Source of the DNA: an uncultured bacterium
GTDB taxonomy: Bacteria > Bacillota > Clostridia > Lachnospirales > Lachnospiraceae
Assembly (NCBI GenBank): GCA_947383005.1
Contig: CANDBT010000006.1
Span: 80,853-144,852 of the forward strand
DNA length: 64,000 bases
Direction of reading: 5' to 3'
A program made the position numbers and the translations under genes. A model generated the notes under the pieces. It did not search any database. It was given only the letters and a program-made list of their open reading frames with translations, and was not told the DNA's origin. Shown in pieces: positions 8,261-16,681 of this stretch. How positions within the stretch are numbered: the first letter of the stretch is position 1; the number at the start of each line of letters is the position of its first letter.

Positions 8261-9113
8261 GATGTACGTTGATTTCCGCACCGATAAATAAAATACAGAT
8301 ACAAAAATACAGCCACAGCATAAACAGCACTACGGCAGTCAGGCTTCCGTACATATAAGAATAGTTGCTGAAATTGGAAAAATACAGAGAAAAGCTATAG
8401 GAAAACAACAGCCAGCAAATGGCTGCGAAAATCGCCCCGGGCAGTTGCTGCCAGGGGTTTTGCTTTTTTGCAGGAACGAGTGTGTAGAGCATGACAAAAG
8501 CAAATAAAAATAGTATGGTAGACAGCAGGCTGCGGAAACTGATTATGCGTTGGATCAGGTGTCCGATAATGGGAAAAAAGAAAATAAACAGTTCCTGGAT
8601 GGAGTTGCCAAATACCAATAGAGCCAAAGATACGACACATACAAGCATAAACAGCAAGGTATAACCGGTGCAGATCAAACGTCGGAGAAAATAGTTCCGT
8701 CTTTTTGCGGCGCCATATATCCGGTTCAGCCCGCGTTCTATCCCCATGATTCCCCGCGAGGAAGACCAGAGAGCCGTCAAAGCAGTAACGGACAGCATTG
8801 TCCCCGGGGATTTCATATATAAATCGTTGATGATGGAAATTACCAGTGAATCCAGCATGTTCGGCATGATATTAACCAAAGTTTGCAGCAAATCGGATTT
8901 GCTGACGGAAGGGATGAACTGGATTAAGGTTAAAAGCAGCATAACAAAGGGAAAAGATGCCAGTACAAGAAAAAAGGATGCTTGCGCCGCGTATACGGTT
9001 ATCTCATCCTTGGTATATTTGTTTCCGATAATTCGGCATTTTTTGATAAAGTCAGATAGGGAAATTTCTTTTACCGAGGGATTTTTCATTATTTTTACCT
9101 GCATAGCGATCAT
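8247..9113 (-). CDS. YihY/BrkB-family integral membrane protein
   Basis: A protein of 288 residues with about six membrane helices. Family signatures include DEITVYAAQASFFLVLASFP near the N terminus and ALWSSSRGIMGIERGLNRIYG in the middle, followed by PGAIFAAICWLLFSYSFSLYF. The family was once called ribonuclease BN, but that activity belongs to another protein; its role is unknown and it is thought to be a transporter or membrane-organising protein. The start is uncertain: an ATG at 9113 lacks a clear ribosome site, and one at 9087-9089 (MKNPSVKE) is an alternative. It is convergent with the NUDIX gene and divergent from the ABC exporter. Confidence 0.85.
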   Translation of the reverse strand: MIAMQVKIMKNPSVKEISLSDFIKKCRIIGNKYTKDEITVYAAQASFFLVLASFPFVMLLLTLIQFIPSVSKSDLLQTLVNIMPNMLDSLVISIINDLYMKSPGTMLSVTALTALWSSSRGIMGIERGLNRIYGAAKRRNYFLRRLICTGYTLLFMLVCVVSLALLVFGNSIQELFIFFFPIIGHLIQRIISFRSLLSTILFLFAFVMLYTLVPAKKQNPWQQLPGAIFAAICWLLFSYSFSLYFSNFSNYSYMYGSLTAVVLFMLWLYFCICILFIGAEINVHLNQK

Positions 9114-9209
9114 TTTGCGGCATTGGATAAGAAGCGGAACGGTAACTTTTAGAATATAGTAGCATGAATGGGGAAAAATAGCAAGGAGGGAAAAGAGACG
9201 AAAAAAGTC

Positions 9210-9239
9210 TTGTTAGGATAGATTGGATTATGCTATAAT
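9210..9239 (+). promoter_or_regulatory. Extended -10 promoter for the ABC exporter operon
   Basis: TGC-TATAAT at 9231-9239 is an extended -10 element. A weak -35 (TTGTTA, 9210-9215) lies 18 bases upstream. It is 39 bases before the ATG at 9278. Confidence 0.65.
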
Positions 9240-9277
9240 TTTCCATAGATTTTGTTTTTTACGAGCAGGGAGGAAAC

Positions 9278-11131
9278 ATGAAGAAACTGATCAGGTACTT
9301 AAAAAATTATAAGCTGGAGAGCGTATTGGGGCCTCTGTTTAAAATGCTTGAGGCAAGCTTTGAATTATTTGTGCCCTTGGTTATGGCGCAAATTATTGAT
9401 GTGGGGATAAAAAACCACGATGTGCCCTACATTCTAAAAATGGGCGGCTTTTTGGTGCTGTTGGGAGTTATTGGCCTGGCCTGTTCCCTGACTGCCCAAT
9501 ATTTTGCCGCCAAAGCCGCCGTTGGCTTCAGTACGGCGTTGCGAGACGATTTGTTTACCCACATTACCGGTTTGTCCTACAGCGAACAAGATGGGATTGG
9601 CACGGCGACATTGATAACCCGGATGACCAGTGATGTAAATCAGGTGCAGTCGGGCCTTAATCTGGCTTTGCGTCTGCTTCTTCGCTCTCCTTTTATTGTA
9701 TTTGGAGCCATGATTATGGCTTTTACCGTCAATGCCAGGGCTGCCATGGTATTTGTGGTGGCGATTCCGGCGCTGAGTGTAGTGGTGTTTGGCATTATGG
9801 CGTGGAGTATGCCTTTGTATAAAAAGGTACAGCGCCAGTTGGATCAGGTCACTCTGGCAACCCGGGAAAACCTGGTTGGCGCCCGCGTTATCCGTGCATT
9901 TAACCGTCAGGAAGATGAGATTGAACGATTTGGCCAGTCCAATGGGCGGCTGGTGCGTTTTCAGGTTTTCGTAGGCAAGATTTCCGCTATGATGAATCCG
10001 GTTACGTATGTGATTGTCAACTTGGCGGTTATTGCGGTTATCTGGATTTCCGGGAAGCAGGTGAACGACGGGATTATTACTCAGGGGGAGACTGTGGCTC
10101 TGGTAAATTATATGTCACAGATTTTAGTGGAATTGATTAAGATGGCTAATTTGATCGTATCGATTTCCAAAGCGCTGGCATGTGCGAATCGTATCAGCTC
10201 CGTATTTGAGGAAAAAAGCAGTATTGTTGACCCGGCCGAGATGAGAAAAGAAGGGATGCAGAAGGAGGGAATGCGGAAGGAAGAAACGCAGAAAGAAAAA
10301 ACGCAGAAGGAGGGAACGCAGCAAGAAGAAGTACAGAAAGAAGAAACGCGGAAGGAAGGGACAAAAGGGAAAGAAACAAAAGCTTTGGATGCGAAGGTTT
10401 GTTTCCGCCAGGTAAATTTTGCCTACAAGGGGGCAAAGGAGGATTCGCTTTCCCATATTGATTTTACCGTGGAAAAGGGCCAGACTATCGGGATAATCGG
10501 AGGAACCGGTTCGGGAAAGTCTTCGCTGATGAATTTAATCCCCCGTTTTTATGATGTAAGGGAAGGAGAGGTGCTTGTTGACGGCCGGGATGTGCGGGAA
10601 TATCCGTTGGAACAGCTTCGCCAAAAGATTGGTATGGTCCCGCAGAGAGCGGTGCTGTTTAAAGGGACTTTGCGTGAAAACATGCAGTGGGGGGAAAAGG
10701 ATGCTACTGACGAGGAAATCTACCGGGCTCTGGATATGGCTCAAGCCAGGGAATTTGTAGACAGCAAGGAAAGGGGATTGGATTTGTTTATCGAGCAAAA
10801 CGGGAAAAATCTTTCCGGCGGCCAGCGTCAGCGTTTGACAATTGCCCGGGCTTTGGTAAAAAATCCGGAGATTTTGATTATGGATGACAGTGCGTCGGCT
10901 CTGGATTTTGCTACCGATGCAAAGCTGCGCAAGGCGATTGGGCAGGGGACTAAAGGAATGACGGTGTTTATCGTATCCCAGAGAGCGACTACCATTAAGA
11001 ATGCGGACAAAATTATCGTGCTGGAGGATGGGCATATAGCCGGGAGCGGGACGCATCAGGAGCTTTTGCAAGACTGCCAGGTGTATCGGGAGATCTGCCT
11101 GTCCCAATTGTCGGAAGAGGAGGTGCGGTAA
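9278..11131 (+). CDS. ABC exporter half-transporter with degenerate ATPase site
   Basis: A protein of 617 residues: six membrane helices (about residues 15-300) and a nucleotide-binding domain from about 370. Walker A is GGTGSGKSS and the signature is LSGGQRQR, but Walker B ends MDDSASALD, so the catalytic Glu is Asp. Heterodimeric exporters such as TM287/288 have this substitution in the half carrying the degenerate site. Between the two domains (about residues 322-368) lies a low-complexity linker of repeated units such as KEGMQ, KEETQ and KEGTQ, which normal family members lack. The next gene begins two bases downstream and supplies the partner. Substrate unknown; drug, lipid or peptide export are all possible. 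Confidence 0.93.
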   Translation: MKKLIRYLKNYKLESVLGPLFKMLEASFELFVPLVMAQIIDVGIKNHDVPYILKMGGFLVLLGVIGLACSLTAQYFAAKAAVGFSTALRDDLFTHITGLSYSEQDGIGTATLITRMTSDVNQVQSGLNLALRLLLRSPFIVFGAMIMAFTVNARAAMVFVVAIPALSVVVFGIMAWSMPLYKKVQRQLDQVTLATRENLVGARVIRAFNRQEDEIERFGQSNGRLVRFQVFVGKISAMMNPVTYVIVNLAVIAVIWISGKQVNDGIITQGETVALVNYMSQILVELIKMANLIVSISKALACANRISSVFEEKSSIVDPAEMRKEGMQKEGMRKEETQKEKTQKEGTQQEEVQKEETRKEGTKGKETKALDAKVCFRQVNFAYKGAKEDSLSHIDFTVEKGQTIGIIGGTGSGKSSLMNLIPRFYDVREGEVLVDGRDVREYPLEQLRQKIGMVPQRAVLFKGTLRENMQWGEKDATDEEIYRALDMAQAREFVDSKERGLDLFIEQNGKNLSGGQRQRLTIARALVKNPEILIMDDSASALDFATDAKLRKAIGQGTKGMTVFIVSQRATTIKNADKIIVLEDGHIAGSGTHQELLQDCQVYREICLSQLSEEEVR

Positions 11132-11132
11132 G

Positions 11133-12884
11133 ATGAAAATACCTTTGAATAAACATAAGTCTACTTTGGCCCGCATTTTGAACTATATTGGCGCTTACCG
11201 CTGGCTGGTATGGCTGTCTTTGGCTTTGGCGGCGATAACGGTGGCTGCCACATTGTATGTTCCTATATTGATCGGAAAAGGAATCGATTTGATTTTAGGG
11301 CCGGGGAACGTAGATTTTGCCGGACTTTTGGGGATTTTGAAGCAAATCGGCATAGTGATTTTTATTACGGCATTGGCGCAATGGCTGATGAACCACATCA
11401 ATAACCGCATAACCTATTATGTGGCAAAAGATATCCGCACAAAAGCATTCAATCATTTGGAAATTTTGCCTCTTAGTTATGTGGATTCCCACCCTTATGG
11501 GGATACTATTAGCCGGATTATCGCCGATATTGATCAGTTTTCGGAAGGGCTTTTGATGGGATTTACCCAGCTTTTTACTGGTGTGCTGACGATTTTGGGC
11601 ACTTTGGGATTTATGTTGGCGGTCAACCCGTTGATTACAGTGGTAGTGGTGGTGGTGACTCCTTTGTCGCTGTTTGTTGCCAGCTATATTGCCAGAAAAA
11701 CTTATTCAATGTTTCATCTTCAATCACAGACCAGAGGTGAGCTGACTTCCCTGGTTGACGAGATGATCGGCAGTCAGAAAGTCGTGCAGGCATTTGGGTA
11801 TGAGAAAGAAGCCAGATTGAGGTTTTCCGAGATTAACGAGCGGCTGCGGGCATGCAGCCTGCGGGCTATTTTTTTCTCCTCCATCACGAATCCGGCTACC
11901 CGCTTTGTAAACAGCATGGTTTATGCCAGTGTCGGCATTGCCGGGGCATATGCCGCTATCCGGGGGCTGTTGAGCGTGGGGCAGCTATCGATATTTTTAA
12001 GTTATGCGAATCAGTATACAAAGCCTTTTAACGAGATTTCCGGGGTGATTACCGAATTACAGAACGCATTGTCCTGTGCGGCCAGGGTATTTGAGCTGAT
12101 TGACGAACCGCCGATACCGGCGGAGGCGGCAGATGCCGCTGTTTTGGAGGACGTGGACGGAAGCGTGATCCTGGACAATGTTTCTTTTTCTTACAGCCGG
12201 GAAACGCAATTGATCGAGCATCTGAACCTGTCGGTGCGGCCAGGGCAGCGAGTGGCGATTGTCGGGCCTACCGGGTGCGGGAAGACGACGGTAATCAATC
12301 TGCTGATGCGTTTCTATGATGTGGATGCAGGAAGTATTCAGGTGTCCGGTCATGATATCCGCCGGATAACCAGAAAAAGCTTACGGAAAAATTACGGGAT
12401 GGTGCTGCAGGAAACGTGGCTGAAATCCGGCACTATAGCAGAAAATATTGCCTATGGAAAACCTGATGCGACGAGGGAGGAGATTGTGGAGGCGGCTAAA
12501 AAAGCTCATGCACATAGTTTTATCCGCAGGATGCCCCAGGGCTATGATACGATGATTTCGGAAGACGGCGGCAATCTGTCCCAGGGGCAGAAGCAGCTAT
12601 TGTGTATTGCCAGAGTAATGCTTTGCCTGCCGCCGATGCTGATTTTGGATGAAGCGACTTCCTCTATCGATACCCGTACGGAAATTCGGATCCAGAAAGC
12701 GTTTGCTGCTATGATGGAAGGCAGGACTAGTTTTATTGTGGCTCACCGCTTGTCTACGATACGGGAAGCTGATGTGATTCTGGTCATGAAGGATGGCCAT
12801 ATTATTGAGCAGGGTACTCATGGGACGCTGTTGGAAAAAGGCGGATTTTATGCGGATTTGTATAACAGCCAGTTTTCCTGTTGA
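11133..12884 (+). CDS. ABC exporter half-transporter with canonical ATPase site
   Basis: A protein of 583 residues, partner of the gene just upstream (one-base gap, GAGGTG ribosome site). The membrane domain spans about residues 20-315. The ATPase has Walker A GPTGCGKTT, signature LSQGQKQL, Walker B LILDEATSSID with the catalytic Glu, and the switch His in VAHRLST. Together with the degenerate half at 9278 this fits a heterodimeric exporter with one active ATP site. The last bases run into a block of palindromic repeats at 12970-13154; no simple terminator is visible directly after the stop. Confidence 0.93.
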   Translation: MKIPLNKHKSTLARILNYIGAYRWLVWLSLALAAITVAATLYVPILIGKGIDLILGPGNVDFAGLLGILKQIGIVIFITALAQWLMNHINNRITYYVAKDIRTKAFNHLEILPLSYVDSHPYGDTISRIIADIDQFSEGLLMGFTQLFTGVLTILGTLGFMLAVNPLITVVVVVVTPLSLFVASYIARKTYSMFHLQSQTRGELTSLVDEMIGSQKVVQAFGYEKEARLRFSEINERLRACSLRAIFFSSITNPATRFVNSMVYASVGIAGAYAAIRGLLSVGQLSIFLSYANQYTKPFNEISGVITELQNALSCAARVFELIDEPPIPAEAADAAVLEDVDGSVILDNVSFSYSRETQLIEHLNLSVRPGQRVAIVGPTGCGKTTVINLLMRFYDVDAGSIQVSGHDIRRITRKSLRKNYGMVLQETWLKSGTIAENIAYGKPDATREEIVEAAKKAHAHSFIRRMPQGYDTMISEDGGNLSQGQKQLLCIARVMLCLPPMLILDEATSSIDTRTEIRIQKAFAAMMEGRTSFIVAHRLSTIREADVILVMKDGHIIEQGTHGTLLEKGGFYADLYNSQFSC

Positions 12885-12969
12885 TTTTCGGCAACCGTCC
12901 GGACGGCGTTTCTTGCTCTGTATAGGAGGAATCGAGTAGGGAAGAGCCATCTTCCCCTACTCGCTGCGC

Positions 12970-13154
12970 GGCCCGCGTGCTGCGTCAGCAGCAAGCTTCC
13001 ATACGCGGGCCTGTACATAAAAAGGAATCCTGCTTCGCAGGATTCTCCGCCTGCGGCGGGTCGCTTTAGCGACATAATTCCTTTCCGCCGCAGTGCGATA
13101 CTCGCGGAGCGTTTGTATCATAGAACGCACTGTCTGAACTGTTCTTACGATTAA
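12970..13154. repeat. Array of short palindromes between exporter and nrdG
   Basis: GGCCCGCGT (12970-12978) pairs with ACGCGGGCC (13003-13011) around an inner GCTGC/GCAGC stem. Then CCTGC/GCAGG and GTCGCT/AGCGAC hairpins follow. Bases 13025-13081 are an inverted copy (53 of 57 identical) of 59415-59471. A relic of the ATCATAGGA palindrome lies at about 13110-13130 and a GTTCAG-type half at 13137-13154. No protein of this strand is convincing here. Confidence 0.75.
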
Positions 13155-13210
13155 AAAAGGCGCTGGTGAACAAGCAGTATGGGTTTGCATGAAAGAGGAG
13201 GGGGATAAAG

Positions 13211-13744
13211 ATGAACTATGCAGAAATAAAGCCGACAGATGTGGCGAATGGACCGGGAGTGCGCGTATCTTTATTTGTCAGCGGTTGCACTCATCACTGT
13301 AAGAATTGTTTTAATCGGGAGGCATGGGATTTTTCTTACGGAGAGGAATTTACCGAAGAGGTACAAAGAAAACTTCTTGAACTTTTGTCTCCAACGTATA
13401 TCGTGGGGCTGACTTTATTGGGAGGCGAACCGATGGAACCCGAAAACCAGGAAGGATTGCTTCCGTTTGTCCGTCAAATGCGGACAAGGTTTCCGGAAAA
13501 ATCAATTTGGTGTTTTACGGGATATGATTTTGAAACAGATATTTTAGAACGTATGTTTCGAGAGTCACCAATAACCAGGGAACTGGTATCTCTGATTGAT
13601 GTTATGGTTGATGGGGAATATATAGAGGAGAAAAAGAATCTGCGGTTAAAGTTCCGTGGATCGGAGAACCAGAGAATATTGGATGTCAAGCGGTCTTTGG
13701 AAGCGGGAAAAGCCGTGTGGATGGAGGAATATAACTTATCGTAA
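13211..13744 (+). CDS. nrdG: Anaerobic ribonucleotide reductase activating enzyme (radical SAM)
   Basis: A protein of 177 residues, typical for NrdG, with GAGGAGGGGG upstream. The radical SAM cluster motif CTHHCKNC near residue 26 matches CxxxCxxC, and the start NYAEIKPTDVANGPGVRVSL is diagnostic for this family. GGEP follows in the middle. NrdG installs the glycyl radical on the class III ribonucleotide reductase NrdD, which makes deoxynucleotides without oxygen. NrdD is normally the upstream neighbour, but here the 5' flank is the palindrome array and an ABC exporter, so NrdD must be encoded elsewhere. Identity is secure by motif. Confidence 0.93.
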   Translation: MNYAEIKPTDVANGPGVRVSLFVSGCTHHCKNCFNREAWDFSYGEEFTEEVQRKLLELLSPTYIVGLTLLGGEPMEPENQEGLLPFVRQMRTRFPEKSIWCFTGYDFETDILERMFRESPITRELVSLIDVMVDGEYIEEKKNLRLKFRGSENQRILDVKRSLEAGKAVWMEEYNLS

Positions 13745-13817
13745 GATTATTGTTATAATTGTCAGAAAACGTTTATCATTATCTAAGGAATCATTAAGGT
13801 CTTAAAGAGGGCTTACA

Positions 13818-13946
13818 TGCTATAATGTCGTTAGACATTATAGCAGCGCCAGTTCGCGTCCGACCAGAGGGAGGACAAGTTCCCAAGCGAACTGTGCGCA
13901 TCCCCCCGGAGGGAGCATGTGCGGAGCACATGCTATAATGTCACCA
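13818..13946. repeat. Structured intergenic element with TGCTATAATGTC ends
   Basis: TGCTATAATGTC (13818-13829) pairs perfectly with 13834-13845 across a 4-base loop. CAGTTCGC and GCGAACTG form a second stem, and GCATGTGC/GCACATGC a third. A second direct TGCTATAATGTC ends the block. Function unknown; the TGC-TATAAT core could also act as an extended -10 promoter for the gene at 14037. Confidence 0.55.
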
Positions 13947-14036
13947 TAGGACAGAAACGTAGCCGTTCAGAGAGGCTTTTTCTTATCCGCCGTCTGGACA
14001 ACTGCCGGAAATTGTCGGGAAAGGGGTGACAGGTTT

Positions 14037-14762
14037 ATGGCAATGCGCAGGATACGCAGAATAATTCGCTATTTTATGATGTTGGCAACAGGTGTTTTCC
14101 TGCTGTCCGGTTTTAGTGTAGCTGGCCAGGGATACCGTATGTACCGGGAAGCCATAGAAGCCACAAGCCTGGAAGAGATGGTTTCTTCTGTTCGCCAGAA
14201 AGAAAATTTCACTGAATTGGAGGATATACCGGTGGTTTACCAAAATGCGGTAGTATCCGTAGAAGACCATCGATTCTACCACCATATAGGAATTGATTTT
14301 ATTGCTATCGGCCGGGCGGCCCTTCATGATATCCAGGCCGGGAGTTTTGTGGAAGGTGGGAGTACGATTACTCAGCAGTTGGCAAAAAATCTTTACTTTA
14401 CCCAGGAAAAAGAGCTGACCCGAAAAGTTGCGGAAGTATTTGTGGCTTTTGATTTGGAGAAGAATTATACAAAGGACGAGATTTTGGAGCTGTATATGAA
14501 CAGTATTTATTACGGTGACGGATACTATACCGTAAGCGAGGCCAGCCAGGGATATTTTGGCAAGGAGCCTGAAGAAATGAGTGAATATGAGAGTACATTG
14601 CTGGCGGGCATTCCTAATGCGCCAAGCAAATATGCGCCGACGAAAAGCCAGGAGCTGGCAGAGAAACGGCAGCGGCAGGTACTCCGGCGTTTGGAAGCAT
14701 GTGGTTATTTTTCTCAGGAAGAGGTGGAGACGGTATCGGCTCAGATGATGGTTATGGAGTGA
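14037..14762 (+). CDS. Monofunctional peptidoglycan glycosyltransferase (GT51)
   Basis: A protein of 241 residues. An N-terminal basic patch (MRRIRRIIR) and a membrane helix (about residues 12-30) anchor it in the membrane. The GT51 motifs are all present: VSVEDHRFYHHIGID with the catalytic Glu, GGSTITQQLAKNLYF, and NSIYYGDGYYTVSEASQGYFG. The domain polymerises lipid II into glycan strands. The protein stops after the transglycosylase domain, so there is no penicillin-binding transpeptidase; it is the stand-alone (MtgA/SgtB-like) type. It stands alone between structured repeats and a bidirectional terminator. Confidence 0.92.
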   Translation: MAMRRIRRIIRYFMMLATGVFLLSGFSVAGQGYRMYREAIEATSLEEMVSSVRQKENFTELEDIPVVYQNAVVSVEDHRFYHHIGIDFIAIGRAALHDIQAGSFVEGGSTITQQLAKNLYFTQEKELTRKVAEVFVAFDLEKNYTKDEILELYMNSIYYGDGYYTVSEASQGYFGKEPEEMSEYESTLLAGIPNAPSKYAPTKSQELAEKRQRQVLRRLEACGYFSQEEVETVSAQMMVME

Positions 14763-14803
14763 ATCAGGTATAGCAACAGATTTTCTTATATGGGCCTGTG
14801 TAT

Positions 14804-14841
14804 AAAAATCCCTCTGTCCAAAGATGGACAGGGGGATTTTT
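14804..14841. terminator. Bidirectional rho-independent terminator
   Basis: AAAAATCCCTCTGTCCA (14804-14820) pairs with TGGACAGGGGGATTTTT (14825-14841) across AAGA. A-rich and T-rich flanks make it work for both the GT51 gene and the convergent heat-shock gene. Confidence 0.9.
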
Positions 14842-14868
14842 ATGTGATAATAGGTTAGATGTTGAGTG

Positions 14869-15309
14869 TTATCCTTCGATGGGGATATATCGGGGAGAAT
14901 CTTCGACTGTTTTTAGCGGCTCTTTAGGAAACTGTAGCTTTAGGACACCATTTTCAAATGCGGCTTTGATGTCTTCTTGTTTTAAGCTGTCGCCCACATA
15001 AAAACTTCTTCTGCATGAACCGCTGTAGCGTTCCTGGCGGATGAGTTTGCCCTGTTGGTCTTTCTCGTCTTTGTTTTCCTCATGGGAAGCGGAAATAGTC
15101 AGGTATCCGTTCTTCAGCTCAGCCTTGATGTCTTCTTTTTTGAAGCCAGGCAGTTCCATATCCAGTAAATAGCAGGAACCGTTGTCGCTCACGTCGGTAC
15201 GCATCAGGGTATTTTGTGACTGTCCTGCCGGAGCAGTGAAAAACGGGTCATTGAAAAAATCGTCAAACAAATCAAATCCTGTGTGTCTTCTTGATGGTGT
15301 AAATAACAT
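14869..15309 (-). CDS. Small heat-shock protein, Hsp20/alpha-crystallin family
   Basis: A protein of 146 residues with the normal layout: a short N-terminal arm (MLFTPSRRHTGFDLFDDFF), an alpha-crystallin domain from about residue 40 (YLLDMELPGFKKEDIKAEL, YLTISASHEE), and the conserved AFENGVLKL near the end. These proteins bind unfolding proteins as ATP-independent holdases. The gene is monocistronic. A near-consensus promoter overlapping a CIRCE-like operator lies upstream (15397-15439), so control by the HrcA heat-shock repressor is likely. It ends at the shared terminator 14804-14841. Confidence 0.93.
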   Translation of the reverse strand: MLFTPSRRHTGFDLFDDFFNDPFFTAPAGQSQNTLMRTDVSDNGSCYLLDMELPGFKKEDIKAELKNGYLTISASHEENKDEKDQQGKLIRQERYSGSCRRSFYVGDSLKQEDIKAAFENGVLKLQFPKEPLKTVEDSPRYIPIEG

Positions 15310-15396
15310 AAATCATTCCTCCTTCAAAATTAAATATGGGAACGAATGCGGTTAATCAACATCCGTTGTTTTATATGTGTTATTTGTTATATGTGT

Positions 15397-15425
15397 AATA
15401 TAACATAAATTATTAGCCAAGTCAA
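15397..15425 (-). promoter_or_regulatory. Promoter of the Hsp20 gene
   Basis: On the minus strand TTGACT (15425-15420), a 17-base spacer and TATATT (15402-15397) form a near-consensus sigma-A promoter, about 88 bases before the start codon at 15309. Confidence 0.8.
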
Positions 15426-15439
15426 TAGGTGAGTGCTAA
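15413..15439 (-). promoter_or_regulatory. CIRCE-like heat-shock operator (one perfect half)
   Basis: TTAGCCAAG (15413-15421), nine bases, then GAGTGCTAA (15431-15439). The CIRCE consensus is TTAGCACTC, nine bases, GAGTGCTAA: one half is perfect, the other matches 5 of 9, and the spacing is exact. It overlaps the -35 box, the right place for repression by HrcA. Confidence 0.6.
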
Positions 15440-15466
15440 TTTTTTGTGAACATTTTGTGAAATCTA

Positions 15467-15493
15467 AACCGTTCAGATAGGGTCTGAATGGTT
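15467..15493. repeat. GTTCAG-family palindrome
   Basis: AACCGTTCAGA (15467-15477) pairs with TCTGAATGGTT (15483-15493) across five bases. It belongs to the dispersed family also seen at 43909, 45380 and 62340. The rest of 15494-15733 holds no gene I can support. Confidence 0.6.
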
Positions 15494-15733
15494 AAAATGT
15501 GGCGCCGTAGGCTGTGTTTGATTGTGATTAGTGTGTACTTACAGCACGGTATGATATATATTGCCCATAGTTTTTGTTTGCATTCACTTATATTGTATGA
15601 TAATAATGTCTTAAGGTCAAAATCCGCTGTAATGGATGTTACAGTTTACGGGGCGGGGAAAAACAGATAAAAATGGGTAAGAAGGTGCTCCATCCCATGA
15701 ATGGTAACTAATGGATAAACAATAAACAATAAA

Positions 15734-15762
15734 TTAACTTGGGTTATAGATTTATCTATAAT
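15734..15762 (+). promoter_or_regulatory. Promoter of the PRTase-like gene
   Basis: TTAACT (15734-15739), 17 bases, then TATAAT (15757-15762), giving a leader of about 130 nt before the ATG at 15899. Confidence 0.6.
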
Positions 15763-15797
15763 TTTCCGGTATGATGGAAATACCATAATGTGTTTTA

Positions 15798-15829
15798 GGA
15801 TTGTGAGAGCACGAAGCGTGGAACAATCC
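15798..15829 (+). promoter_or_regulatory. Hairpin in the leader of the PRTase-like gene
   Basis: GGATTGT (15798-15804) pairs with ACAATCC (15823-15829), with GCACG/CGTG able to extend the pairing inside. It may be an attenuation or RNA-binding element. No known riboswitch consensus was recognised. Confidence 0.3.
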
Positions 15830-15898
15830 ATGGTATCATAGGGGGACAAAACACTTTTTGCCCCAACATCATTATTATACGAGGAGGTAGCAGTAAAT

Positions 15899-16621
15899 AT
15901 GGGCATGGAAAAACCAAAAAAGATCTACGCGAAAGATAATCCGGAAGTGGCGCTTAAGGTTACTAAAGGTCATTTTTCTTCTGACCGTTTTCATATTAAT
16001 TATTATATTGATATGACTTCCCTGAAGATGCGGCGCAAAGAAGCGCAGGAAGTAGCGAAGGCTATGGTTTCCCGCTATGTAAGCAGGGTAAATTTGCCAT
16101 CAGGAAATATTTCGCTGGCAGGCGGGGACATGGAGCAATTGATGGCTTCCTTGTCAACCAAGGCGACGATTGACACGGTTATCTGTATGGACGGGTGCGA
16201 GGTAATTGGCGCGTATGTGGCGGAAGAGCTTTCCAACGTCGGCGTGACTACGCTGAACAGCCATCATACCAGTTATATCATCACCCCGGAGTTTGACTCC
16301 ACCGGCCAGATGGTAGTCCGTGACAATATCCGTCCGATGTTAAAGGACAAGCATGTGCTGGTCGTGCTGGCTACTGCCATGTCCGGGAGGACAATCTCCA
16401 AGAGTATCCGCTGCATCCGTTCCTATGGCGGTATTATTGAAGGAATTTCCGTAATTTTCTCGGCTGTGGATGAGATTGAAGGCTATCCGGTAAATTCTGT
16501 GTTTGGCGTATCCGACTTGCCGGATTTCAAGCTTTCTGACCCGGATCAGTGTCCGGATTGCCAGAATGGCATCAAACTGGATGCCATTGTCAACAGCTAC
16601 GGTTATACTGTATTGGATTGA
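15899..16621 (+). CDS. Phosphoribosyltransferase-fold protein (orotate PRTase-like)
   Basis: A protein of 240 residues with GAGGAGG upstream. The type I PRTase shape is suggested by the strand-loop HVLVVLATAMSGRTISKSI at the PRPP-binding position, although the usual pair of acidic residues (VDDV) is replaced by LATAM, so catalysis may be altered. FDSTGQMVVRDNIRPMLK precedes it. A C-terminal CPDCQNG pair of cysteines may bind metal and is unusual for PRTases. The N-terminal third has no motif I recognise. The gene has its own promoter and structured leader and a terminator after it. Orotate or other base salvage is possible; a regulatory role is equally open. Confidence 0.7.
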   Translation: MGMEKPKKIYAKDNPEVALKVTKGHFSSDRFHINYYIDMTSLKMRRKEAQEVAKAMVSRYVSRVNLPSGNISLAGGDMEQLMASLSTKATIDTVICMDGCEVIGAYVAEELSNVGVTTLNSHHTSYIITPEFDSTGQMVVRDNIRPMLKDKHVLVVLATAMSGRTISKSIRCIRSYGGIIEGISVIFSAVDEIEGYPVNSVFGVSDLPDFKLSDPDQCPDCQNGIKLDAIVNSYGYTVLD

Positions 16622-16631
16622 GAGGACAGGG

Positions 16632-16664
16632 ATAGCCCCCGCCATTTTTGATGGCGGGGGCTAT
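16632..16664. terminator. Bidirectional hairpin terminator
   Basis: ATAGCCCCCGCCAT (16632-16645) pairs perfectly with ATGGCGGGGGCTAT (16651-16664) across TTTTG. The stem is very GC-rich and the T tract weak. It separates two convergent genes. Confidence 0.8.
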
Positions 16665-16681
16665 TTGGCTTTGCATGAGCT

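Noticed and set aside
12848-13190. Minus-strand frames through the palindrome array
   Set aside because: They follow from the GC-rich palindromes and have no ribosome site or family pattern.
14869-15309. Class I (groEL-like) heat-shock operon
   Set aside because: Only a single Hsp20 gene is present; the CIRCE-like site is upstream of it alone.
15488-15670. Small 60-codon frame after the heat-shock promoter
   Set aside because: No ribosome site, no recognisable protein, and composition like the AT-rich gap around it.
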